Of a stretch of DNA of 23,494 nucleotides, positions 6,680 through 14,993 are shown one piece after another (within the stretch, counting starts at the first letter, position 1; each line of letters begins with the position of its first letter). The position numbers and the translations under genes are program-made. Origin of the DNA: DATMNR01 sp963702765 (GTDB taxonomy: Bacteria; Chloroflexota; Ktedonobacteria; Ktedonobacterales; Ktedonobacteraceae); the NCBI GenBank assembly GCA_963702765.1, contig CAVPEB010000058.1, positions 1 through 23,494 of the forward strand, written 5' to 3'. The notes beneath the pieces were generated by a model. That model was not told the origin of the DNA. It searched no databases and saw nothing but the letters and a program-made list of their open reading frames with translations.

Positions 6680-8834
6680 TTATCTAGCCTGTCTTATTGC
6701 TGCCCTTACCAGTCTGATTTCTTCATAAGAATACTCATCCCCAAGATATTCTTTGACAGGCTTCAATAGATCATCACCAACTTGATGAAGAGCATCGACT
6801 ATCACAACATAATGCTCTGGCTGCACCAACCTATCAATATCAAGAGCTTCACCTGATTCTACAAGCTCGATGAGATGGCTTAGAATAGTATTTGATTTGA
6901 GATTGCGCTCGTTCGCGATCTCATCTATACTTAGCCCCTGGCGATACAACGACAAAGTCAGCTGATAAGTCATTCCTCCATTTACAGAAGGCGCGAAATT
7001 CTTTGGTCTCTGCGATGCTGTTTCCAGACGATAAGCCCGAATCTCGTTAATGAAAGCTTCGGAATACAAATCCAGTTTGTTGCTACCAACTCCCGGAATC
7101 TGTGCGAATTGTGATCGGCTTTGAGGTCTGCGTTGAGCCATGGAACGCAGGCTCAAATCTGCGAATACAACATATGGTGGTACGTTCAGTTCGTCTGCAA
7201 TGCGTTTGCGTAATGTCACGCAGGCGCTGGAACAATTCCTCTTCGTTTGCTGTCAGATCTGGTGCATCTTTGCTTTTGAGCTGGCGTTTTTGCTCAGGTT
7301 TGGCATGTGCTATCATCTCGACTGTGCGTTCTTTTCGCAATACCTCCATTGATAGCTCATTCAGTCTAAGAACGGGATAGCCGTCTGTTGTTTCCGTCAA
7401 AAGCCCCTGGTGGATGAGCGAGCGACCGATACGTTGCCATTCATCGGCGCTCTGATCTTTTCCGATACCGTAGATTGGAAGCTGGTCGTGGCGATAATCC
7501 CGAATCTTCTGATTGTTTGCGCCGCGTAACACGTCGACTATGTGGCGAAACCCAAAACGTTGTCCTGTTTTCGCGACAGTATAGAGAAATTTCCTGGCAT
7601 CGCCGGTTCGATCTTCTGTTGTCGATTCGCTTTGACAGTTGTCGCAGTTACCGCAATTATCACCTCGCAATGTTTCCCCGAAATAGCCAAGTAGCACGCG
7701 GCGGCGACAGATGCTACTTTCACTGTAAGCCACCATTTGCTGTAGCTGCTGGCGAGCGATGCGTTGCTCCTGTTCGTCGGTTTTTTGTCCGATCATAAAC
7801 TCAATTTTGGTCCTGTCACCATGGTTGAAGAAAATGATGCACTGTGCGGGGAGTCCATCGCGGCCTGCTCGTCCTGATTCCTGGTAAAAGCCCTCAAGAT
7901 TACGAGGCAGATCATAGTGTATGACTGCGCGCACATCTGGTTTACCTATGCCCATACCAAAGGCGATGGTTGCTACCAGGACAGATACATCGTCGCGGAT
8001 GAAGCGCGACTGGTTTTCAGTGCGTTGCTCGTTGGTCATACCAGCATGATAGGGGAGTGCGCGAATACCTTGATTTCGTAAAGATTCGCTTAGTTCGTCG
8101 ACGCTCTTGCGACTCTGGCAATAAATGATGACAGGTTCATCGGGCTTTTCGCGCAAGAGTTGCACTAACTCACCAAATGATGTTTTGGTTTTTTGGCGAA
8201 CTTCATAATAGAGATTGGGACGGTTGAAGCTAGCGATATGAATATGGGGATCGCTCAACTGCAGTTGTTCCAGAATATCCTGGCGAACCCGTTCGGTGGC
8301 TGTGGCTGTCAAAGCCATCATTGGAACCTGGGGGTAGCGAAGACGCAATTGGCCCAACTGCCTGTACTCAGGTCGAAAATCGTGTCCCCATTCACTCACA
8401 CAATGTGCCTCATCTACAGCGATTAAAGATAAGCCTACTGTACGCTCGACCTGGTCTAAAAACGATAGGAAATTTCCGCTTACAAGTCTCTCTGGAGCTA
8501 CGTAGAGCAGCTTTAGCTGGCCATTCAAAGCTGCTCGTTCCCTCTCAACTCTTTGGCCGGAACTTAGTGTGCTATTGACGAATGAGGCGGGGAGGCCGTT
8601 TGCTCTCATGCGGTCTACCTGGTCTTGCATCAGTGCAATCAGCGGCGAGATCACCACGGTCAGTCCGCGCATCAATAAAGCTGGAAGCTGGTAGACGAGC
8701 GACTTTCCACCGCCGGTAGGCATTAAAACAAAGGCATCGCACCCATCCAATGCATACTCAATGATCTCGCGTTGACCAGCTCGAAACGATTCGTGCCCAA
8801 AATATTGTTTCAGTGCCTGCTCAATCTTATCCAA
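6680..8834 (-). pseudogene. recQ: ATP-dependent DNA helicase RecQ, frameshifted in HRDC domain
   Basis: Starts at TTG 8834 with AAGGA upstream. Superfamily-2 helicase motifs are in order: MPTGGGKS Walker A (38-45), DEAH (141-144), TATAT (176-180), the QESGRAGRDG motif VI (318-327), then the RecQ zinc site Cys376/394/397/400 and a winged-helix RQC region. At about 7214 the frame breaks after LFQRLRD (residue 540): the old frame runs on as 43 unrelated residues to 7083, whereas the next frame gives LRKRIADELNVPPYVVFADLSL, the expected HRDC domain, then a helix-turn-helix tail to 6680. Removing one base (GACATTACG to GACTTACG) restores a 717-residue RecQ. RecQ unwinds DNA 3'-to-5' in recombination and repair. 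The truncated product would keep helicase activity but lose the HRDC domain. Confidence 0.9.
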
Positions 8835-9104
8835 AGTTAAACGGTTCCTTAATCACTTAGTATTATCTGATGATGATATATACCATACTTATACTGCTCT
8901 TGTATGCAAAATAGGAAATTCTGAGCAACCAATTGATAGATTGTTCACTAACTTTTCATTGAGGCAAGCAGTTCAGCACAGATAAGTTGGTCACCTGAAA
9001 TAATGCCACTCACAGTTTATGAGGATGTTGGGGAGCCGTTCGATCCAGGCTTCCTCTTTGGAAAGAACCGGAGAAACTTCTAAAAAGTGATTTCCCACTA
9101 CCTG
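8835..9104. other. Intergenic region, no gene seen
   Basis: AT-rich spacer between recQ and the TspO-like gene, both on the minus strand. Reading the minus strand there is a possible extended -10 (TGGTATATA) about 50 bases ahead of recQ, but no convincing -35 at proper spacing. No hairpin or open frame that I would defend. The frame that remains open to 9010 is only the run-on of the frameshifted upstream gene. Confidence 0.4.
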
Positions 9105-9897
9105 TTATTTCGCAAGGCCAATAAAGGAGAAAGGAGTAGCGCCTGCTCGTAATTGTTTGCGACGTAAAGCAATCAGAATGATCCCCAGGAGGAGTATGAG
9201 CAATCATTATACTTGCCGTGATAGCGATCATGGGAGTGGGGATATTCTTCACAAGAATTGCTGAATAGGCCCAGACGACAGTAGCGATATAGGCAATGTC
9301 AACGCGAGTAATTCCAACGCTCAGCGCAATCACGGTTCCCACGACGAGCAGGATCGTGGTCCATATCTCAGGTGATATTCCCAGTCCATCCCAGCCAAGA
9401 TTAAAAAGTACCACTGTAACGTTCACGATCGTTGCAACCGTGATCCAGCCCATATAAATACCAAAGGGGATATTCACACACCAGCGTTCAACACGGGCAA
9501 TGTTCGTGCGGTTCATATCTGCTCGCAGATAAAGTGTGATGAGCGAGAGTAGAAGTACAACCATTGCAACCAGGCTCAGTGTTATCTGCTCGTTGACCCA
9601 GAGAAAGAGCCAGGCGATATTCGCCACGCAACTTAGCAGGTACCAGTATCCAATACGACGAAGTCGAGGGTTGGTGCGCTGTGCAGGAAGTGCCTGGTAG
9701 ATGGCGAAAGCAATCAAGCCAGTATAGATGATACCCCAGACACTAAAAGCCCAACCAGCGGGAGTAACCGGCACAGGAAACCTGTTAGAAATGGCTGCCA
9801 CACTTTTTCCTGTAATAAGATTACTGAAAAGGTTCACAATAATGGTGATAAACGTAGCAATAATGATAGTGATTTGTCTGGTAATATCTTTTAACAT
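9105..9897 (-). pseudogene. TspO/MBR-like tryptophan-rich membrane protein, frameshifted
   Basis: The protein is almost entirely transmembrane: about eight hydrophobic helices, with the Pro-Ala-Gly-Trp-Ala-Phe-Ser-Val-Trp-Gly-Ile-Ile-Tyr sequence early on, a hallmark of the extended tryptophan-rich sensory (TspO/MBR-related) proteins. I start at ATG 9897 (MLKDITRQ); ATGs at 9939 and 9924 are possible. Near 9201 the frame breaks in the last helix: the old frame turns hydrophilic (AHTPPGDHSD) and runs to 9010, but the next frame gives LILLLGIILIALRRKQ and stops after FIGLAK at 9105, a natural membrane-protein end. Removing one base rebuilds ~263 aa. TspO-type proteins bind porphyrins or steroids; for this longer family the ligand is unknown. 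Confidence 0.7.
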
Positions 9898-10063
9898 GTG
9901 CCTGGTCTCTCGCAATCTTTGCATAGTTTTAGTCGTCATACACGAGGTTTTAATAATTTCTTTAAGTATGAGACGCGCGATCACAGAAAATCGGGTAAAA
10001 TTCAACGTTGGCCAGAATATTATTCAGGGCAAGTATGTGCAATCGCCAGTCTTCTCTATCGGA

Positions 10064-10072
10064 TGATATAAT
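10064..10072 (+). promoter_or_regulatory. Extended -10 promoter element
   Basis: TGATATAAT is a perfect TGN-TATAAT extended -10, ~68 bases ahead of the aldehyde dehydrogenase ATG. No good -35 is present, which extended -10 promoters tolerate. Confidence 0.4.
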
Positions 10073-10140
10073 GTGCATCGAAGCACATACATACGGTGTC
10101 AGAACACATCCGTGTTAGAACTCAACGAGGAGATATTAGC

Positions 10141-11632
10141 ATGTCAATTTCAAGTCCCTCAACGCAGCAGGGTGAAATCTATCAGAACTTCATTGGTGGC
10201 GAATGGCGCAACTCACGAGGTAGTGAGACATTCACCAGCACTAATCCCGCTCGCACCTCAGAGGTCATTGGACGGTACCAGAGGTCAAATGCCGCTGATA
10301 TTGAGGATGCTGTCGAAGCAGCAGTCAAGGCTCAACCGGGTTGGGCTGCAATTCCTGCGCCCGAACGCGGCGAGATTCTACTGCGTGCGGCATTGCTCTT
10401 AGAACAAGAGAAAGAAGAGCTTGCCGCTCTGATGACGCGCGAAATGGGCAAGATTTTAAGGGAAACACGGGGTGATGTACAGACAGCTATCGATGTCGCT
10501 AAATATATCGCGGGTGAGGGACGTCGTGCCGAGGGTGAAACTGTCCCATCTGCAATTCTAAATAAATTCAATATGACCGTTCGTCAGCCAGTGGGTATTG
10601 TTGGCATCATCACTCCATGGAACTTTCCAATGGCTATTCCCGCCTGGAAGACTCTTCCGGCCCTACAAGCGGGTAATGCGGTAGTCCTTAAACCAGCCAG
10701 CGATACACCCTTACTGGCGCTCAAACTTGCTGAAGTCTTACACAAAGCTGGATTGCCTGCTGGCGTGTTGAATGTCGTCACTGGTCCTGGCGGATCGCTT
10801 GGCGATGTGCTGGTCAGCCACCCTGACGTCAATATGATCTCACTCACTGGCTCAACCGAGGTAGGGCGGCATGTCGCGGAAATTTGCGGTCGCGATCTGC
10901 GTCGCTGCGCTCTTGAACTGGGGGGTAAAAATGCTGTCATCGTACTCGAAGATGCGGACCTTGATCTCGCTGCCGAAAGCGTGACCTCGGGCGCATTTGG
11001 CACTACGGGACAGCGCTGTACAGCCACAAGCCGCGTAATTGTGCAAAAATCTGTGCAGCAAGCGTTCACCGATCGGCTTGTAGCAGCAGCGGAGAAATTG
11101 AGCGTTGGTGATGGTCTGGATCCCAAGATTGACATGGGGCCACTTGTAAACACCGGACGCGTCAAAGTAGTACATGAATACACCGAGATTGGCAAATTGG
11201 AAGGGGCAAAGCTCATTCTGGGAGGCTCGCCTCTAACAGGCGATGGATATAGCGGAGGTGCATTCTACAAACCTACCATCTTTACCGATGTTGGCCCATC
11301 AATGCGCATTGCTACTGAAGAGATCTTTGGTCCATTTGTCTCAATAGTGCCAGTCGCGACATACGAAGAAGCCATCAAGGTTGCTAACTCAACAGAGTAT
11401 GGCCTTTCAACTGCCCTCTTCACCGAAAGCGTTCGCTGACACATTTCGAGCAATACGTGACATCCAATCGGGCCTGGTCTACTTCAATGCCCCTACTACA
11501 GGTGCTGAAATCCACATGCCCTTTGGTGGTATGAAGGCCAGTGGTAATGGCCACAGGGAGCTAGGAGCCGGGGCCGTAGAAGAGTTCAGCGAAACCAAGT
11601 CCATCTTTGTCTCCTTTCCCACGCGCAAATAA
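10141..11632 (+). pseudogene. NAD(P)-dependent aldehyde dehydrogenase, frameshifted near C-terminus
   Basis: The start is ATG 10141, with GAGGAG 8 bases upstream, rather than the GTG at 10096. All catalytic elements are present: PWNFP (Asn161), KPA (Lys184), the glycine-rich GSTEVG (237-242), ELGGKN (Glu259) and GQRCTATS (nucleophile Cys293). GTTGQRC fits the alpha-ketoglutarate-semialdehyde/related group, but substrate is not certain. The frame ends at TGA 11437-11439 after LFTESVR; one frame over the protein continues DTFRAIRDIQSGLVYFNAP and the conserved PFGGMKASGNGHRE to 11632. Skipping one T at CGC-TGA-C restores a 496-residue enzyme of normal length. Without the last 60 residues the oligomerisation strand would be lost. 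The gene stands alone, with a strong hairpin behind it. Confidence 0.85.
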
Positions 11633-11638
11633 TAAATC

Positions 11639-11703
11639 AAATACATGAACCAGGAAGCGGTTGTATGGCGACGCCACACAACCGCTTCCTGGTTCATGTA
11701 TTT
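11639..11703. terminator. Long near-perfect hairpin, bidirectional terminator
   Basis: The arms 11639-11664 and 11678-11703 are perfectly complementary over 26 bp, and the 13-base loop itself folds by TGGCG/CGCCA, giving about 31 bp of stem with one mismatch. T5 follows on the plus strand, and AT-rich sequence flanks the other side. It ends 7 bases beyond the aldehyde dehydrogenase stop. Confidence 0.8.
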
Positions 11704-11713
11704 TTGGTATAAT
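11686..11713 (+). promoter_or_regulatory. Candidate promoter overlapping the terminator
   Basis: A perfect TATAAT (11708-11713) lies directly after the hairpin, 30 bases before the glycosyltransferase ATG. The best -35 (TTCCTG, 11686-11691, 16-base spacer) lies inside the hairpin arm and is weak. Transcription of this gene therefore appears to start at the edge of the upstream terminator. Confidence 0.4.
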
Positions 11714-11743
11714 GGAGAAAAACATATCAAAAGAGTGAATTTA

Positions 11744-12982
11744 ATGAAAAAACATCACTTGTTAAAAACCCTGTCTCGTTTCCTCCTCTGGTCACATGTC
11801 ATTAGCGTGGTGGGATTTTATCTCGTACTGTGGATGCGCAGTACACCAGCTAAAAAGGACCGCGTCAAGAAGTCTGTTTCCAGGCTTGAAAATTCTGAGC
11901 AGTATGCAAAGTCTGCAAACTATCCTCTAGTCTCTATTATTGTGCCTGCCCGCAACGAGGAACGCAATATTCGGCGTTGCGTCGAGTCACTCCTCGAACA
12001 GAGCTATCCCAACTTTGAAGTCATTGTTGTCGATGATGGTTCCACAGATGATACTCCTAACATCCTTGAAAATATCATACAGACACATCCTCAAAGTAAT
12101 CGCCTGTGGGTGCAGCGCTTGCGCGATGAATTGCCCGAGGGCTGGGCAGGCAAACCGCACGCGATCCATGCAGGCGTACAGGAATCTCATGGAGAATGGT
12201 TGTTATTCACCGATGCTGATACCTGGCATGCTCCGAATGCATTGCGTTGCGCTCTGACTGCGGCACTACATAGTGGCAGTGATTTATACACTCTGGGTAC
12301 GGCGCAGGAACTACCGGGTTTCTGGGAAAAGGTGATGATGCCTATGGCCTATCTTGGTATCTCTATGATGTATCCCATCAAGAAAGTTAATGATCCTCTG
12401 AGTTCAATCGCAATTGCCAATGGACAGTTCATTCTCATCCGTCGTACTGTTTATGACATACTGGGTGGTTACGCTCGTCCAGAACTTCGTAACACCCTGC
12501 TAGATGATCGCGACCTGGCTAACACGGTAAAGCAGCAAGGTTTCAAGCTCAGGCTTGAGGATGGACGTGACCTGGTGCGTGTGCAAATGTATCGCGGACT
12601 GCGAGATGCCTGGCAGGGATGGCGTAAGAATGCCTTTTTAGGTAGTCGGGGAGGTGTTGCTTTTGTGTTATTAGAACTGATCGGATTGCCTATGGTGGCT
12701 ATTGTGCCTTTTCTCCTGCCGTTAGTAGCCTGGATAAGCAGACAAAAGCTCGTACGAGAAAAGGTCATTTCTTCTTCTGAGATTGGGGCAGCAACGCTTC
12801 TTGAGTTGGGGCCGCTACTTTCGTACCACATGTCGATAGACAGAGAGCTGAATGTGCCGTGGTACTATGCATTCGCTTACCCATTGGCAGCTTCCTTATT
12901 CGAATGTATCCTGGCTGAGTCGGCCTGGCGCGTGCTGCGACGCAAAGGCATTGATTGGCGCGGACGACAGTATTACAAATGA
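11744..12982 (+). CDS. Family-2 membrane glycosyltransferase
   Basis: 412 aa starting at ATG 11744 (MKKHHLL); GTG 11735 is an alternative. An apparent earlier ATG at 11645 lies inside the terminator hairpin and is rejected. An N-terminal membrane anchor (~13-31) is followed by a GT-A domain: SIIVPARNEERN (64-75), VVDDGSTDD (95-103), WAGKPHA (134-140), the metal-binding DAD (157-159) and a DDRDLA acceptor-side motif near 248. C-terminal hydrophobic segments lie at ~305-330 and ~375-395. The domain plan and the terminal KGIDWRGRQYYK resemble carotenoid/hopanoid-type lipid glycosyltransferases (CrtQ, CruC, HpnB), so a lipid-linked acceptor is likely. The stop overlaps the start of the next gene (ATGA). 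Confidence 0.8.
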   Translation: MKKHHLLKTLSRFLLWSHVISVVGFYLVLWMRSTPAKKDRVKKSVSRLENSEQYAKSANYPLVSIIVPARNEERNIRRCVESLLEQSYPNFEVIVVDDGSTDDTPNILENIIQTHPQSNRLWVQRLRDELPEGWAGKPHAIHAGVQESHGEWLLFTDADTWHAPNALRCALTAALHSGSDLYTLGTAQELPGFWEKVMMPMAYLGISMMYPIKKVNDPLSSIAIANGQFILIRRTVYDILGGYARPELRNTLLDDRDLANTVKQQGFKLRLEDGRDLVRVQMYRGLRDAWQGWRKNAFLGSRGGVAFVLLELIGLPMVAIVPFLLPLVAWISRQKLVREKVISSSEIGAATLLELGPLLSYHMSIDRELNVPWYYAFAYPLAASLFECILAESAWRVLRRKGIDWRGRQYYK

Positions 12983-14037
12983 ATGTATTGCTGTCTCCCA
13001 CCTCTCCTTTTCTATTAATGCTCGCTCTCTTCTTGATCTCGCTTCTGATAGTGTTGAGTGCCGCGGCATGGTTTACACGCAGATTGGAGGCTCTCTGTGA
13101 TAGGTTGGACCTTTCCGCTGGCATGCTGAGTATTCTCAGCGCGCTTGGCGCAAACATTCCCAACTATTTTGCTTCAATTGTAGCGATTGCTAATGGCCAA
13201 CAGGATGTTGGATTAGGTATTATCATCGGTTCCAATATTTATAACCTGGCCATCATTCTTGGCATATCAGCTCTGGCCGCCCCTGGCTCACATGGAATCC
13301 ACCTGCGACTCAAAGAGAAACATGACGTGCTGATTATTGCCTACTATGCCTTTGCCATCACTCTGACTACCCTGGTAGCAATCTGGTTACTACCACGTTC
13401 ACCAATTGGTGTCCCTGTCTCTACGCAATTATTGACTCTCGTACCCCTCGTTCTTGCGCTGATTTTTGTAGTAGCAATATTTGGCTCATTGGTGCTTCAT
13501 ATAGTCAGAAGACCTCATCCTCCTCATGTCGAGACCATACCTAAACAAGAGGAGTCCAAACCTGGTACTTCATCTGTCTCCCTTCAGCGATTAATCGCAG
13601 AGGTTCTATTTGCGCTGGTCGTAGCTTTAGGCGGGGTCATTGTAATGGTGCAATCGGGAGAACAATTAACGGCAGATTTGCATATGCCTTCTGTGTTGGC
13701 AGGTTTATTGGTTCTGGCTGTTGCAACATCATTGCCGAATACTGTGGTTGCAGTTATTCTTGTGCGTACTGGACGGATGGCTGCGTGTGTCGAGGAAATT
13801 TATAGCAGCAATAGCATCAATGCAGCACTTGGAATCGCATTGCCTTTGTTGTTATGGCATACTCTTGTGCAAGATCATCTTTTACTTGTCCTGGATGGGC
13901 CATTCATAGTCGTGCTGACAGTGGGTACGATCGTATGCATTCGTATGAGCCGCCTGCAACGTATCACTGGCTTCTTACTATTACTGAGCTATGTTATGTG
14001 GGTTGGCTTACATCTGTTGCTAAATGTAAGAGCATAA
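12979..14037 (+). CDS. CaCA-like (Na+/Ca2+ exchanger superfamily) membrane protein
   Basis: 352 aa; ATG 12979 overlaps the glycosyltransferase TGA in an ATGA junction, indicating translational coupling. About ten transmembrane helices fall into two halves separated by a hydrophilic loop (~residues 165-190, Pro/Glu/Lys-rich). Each half has an alpha-repeat-like stretch: GANIPNYFASIVA with GSNIYNLAIILG in the first, ATSLPNTVVAVIL with SSNSINAALGIALP in the second. These correspond to the G-x-S-x-P-E and G-S-N-x-x-N motifs of cation/Ca2+ exchangers, but the ion-binding glutamate is Asn in both halves. It may therefore carry a monovalent cation or have another role. Coupling to a lipid glycosyltransferase hints at a membrane-lipid function. 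Confidence 0.65.
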   Translation: MNVLLSPTSPFLLMLALFLISLLIVLSAAAWFTRRLEALCDRLDLSAGMLSILSALGANIPNYFASIVAIANGQQDVGLGIIIGSNIYNLAIILGISALAAPGSHGIHLRLKEKHDVLIIAYYAFAITLTTLVAIWLLPRSPIGVPVSTQLLTLVPLVLALIFVVAIFGSLVLHIVRRPHPPHVETIPKQEESKPGTSSVSLQRLIAEVLFALVVALGGVIVMVQSGEQLTADLHMPSVLAGLLVLAVATSLPNTVVAVILVRTGRMAACVEEIYSSNSINAALGIALPLLLWHTLVQDHLLLVLDGPFIVVLTVGTIVCIRMSRLQRITGFLLLLSYVMWVGLHLLLNVRA

Positions 14038-14109
14038 TAAAAACGGACGGGGATGTGGTTGGAGAAGAGAAAAACAGATGAAACAAAAAAAAGAAGAAGA
14101 GGAAACAGC

Positions 14110-14904
14110 ATGACAGAAACCAGTGAAATTTGGACTGGCAAAGCCAGCAGCTACGATCGGGCGCGCCCTACACCGCCATCGGTTTTGCTCGATCTGCTGA
14201 CGCAGTTGATTCACTTTCCTCATCCCGCCCTGGTGGTGGATGTGGGCAGCGGTACCGGACTGTCCACCGCGATCTGGGGTGAGCGGGCCGAGCGCGTAAT
14301 TGGGATCGAACCCAACGCCGATATGCGGAAAGAGGCCGTCCACAAAGTCGAGGATCATCCCTACGCGGCACATATCGAGTATCGAGAGGGGGTTGCTCAT
14401 CAGACAAGCCTGCCTGATGGGTGCGCTAACATCGTCACTGCTGCCCAATCTTTCCACTGGATGGAACCGACTGCGACCCTGGCCGAGATCGCTCGGATTC
14501 TCCGACCCGGAGGACTCTTTGCAGCGTATGACTATGATTGGCCACCAGCAATCCATTGGGAGCTTGATCGGCTCGCCCAGGAGGTTGGTAAGCGCTTAGT
14601 GGAACTTGTCCGGGAGCGCGGGCTGGCTCAGAGCCTCAAGATCTGGCCGAAGAACAAATCTCTCGACCCCCTGCGCGAGAGCGCTCACTTCCGTTTCACC
14701 CGCGAGGTGTTGCTTCATCATATCGAACTGGGAGACGCGGCACGGTTTCTTGAGATGATGCAGAGCAGTGCGCTCAGCCATCAGTTCCAGTTCACCGAAC
14801 AAGAGATCGGTTTTGATCGCCTCAGACAGGCTGCGCTCCAACATATCGGGTCCGAACCCATTCCCTGGTATTTTAGTTACCGAGTCCGCATCGGGATCAA
14901 GTGA
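14110..14904 (+). CDS. SAM-dependent class I methyltransferase
   Basis: 264 aa from ATG 14110 (MTETSEIW) with an AAGAGGAAA ribosome site; the frame is open back to 14053, but that Lys/Arg-rich extension lacks a good site. It follows the Methyltransf_11/25 plan: an aromatic lead YDRARPTPP, motif I VVDVGSGTG (42-50), the acidic IGIEPNADM (64-72), a LPDGCANIVTAAQSFHW motif around 98-114 and ILRPGGLFAAYDYDW near 128-142. Substrate unknown; homologues are often cytoplasmic small-molecule methyltransferases. Two sampled 60-base lines (14281-14340 and 14581-14640) are 62-63% G+C, against 45% for a line in the preceding gene, which suggests acquisition from a GC-richer source. Confidence 0.85.
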   Translation: MTETSEIWTGKASSYDRARPTPPSVLLDLLTQLIHFPHPALVVDVGSGTGLSTAIWGERAERVIGIEPNADMRKEAVHKVEDHPYAAHIEYREGVAHQTSLPDGCANIVTAAQSFHWMEPTATLAEIARILRPGGLFAAYDYDWPPAIHWELDRLAQEVGKRLVELVRERGLAQSLKIWPKNKSLDPLRESAHFRFTREVLLHHIELGDAARFLEMMQSSALSHQFQFTEQEIGFDRLRQAALQHIGSEPIPWYFSYRVRIGIK

Positions 14905-14924
14905 GTGTGGGGATGTGAAAAAGC

Positions 14925-14959
14925 AAGCCCATCATGCTTTGCACGCATGGCGGGCTTTT
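14925..14959. terminator. Bidirectional terminator between convergent genes
   Basis: AAGCCC (14925-14930) pairs with GGGCTT (14952-14957) and ATGC with GCAT, separated by a small internal loop. T4 follows on the plus strand, and on the minus strand GCTTTTTC follows. It lies between the stops of the methyltransferase (14904) and the coiled-coil gene (14994). Confidence 0.7.
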
Positions 14960-14993
14960 CTCTCTTCTTTCCTTATTTACAGTCAACTAGAAA

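Noticed and set aside
10584..11216. 210-codon minus-strand open frame inside the aldehyde dehydrogenase
   Set aside because: Ser/Pro/Arg-rich shadow of a strongly conserved plus-strand enzyme; no ribosome site or family motif.
11645..11743. Longer N-terminus for the glycosyltransferase
   Set aside because: The ATG lies inside the terminator hairpin and the extension is the translation of the palindrome.
14020..14556. 178-codon minus-strand open frame opposite the methyltransferase
   Set aside because: Shadow frame favoured by the high GC of the real gene; the plus strand carries clear methyltransferase motifs.
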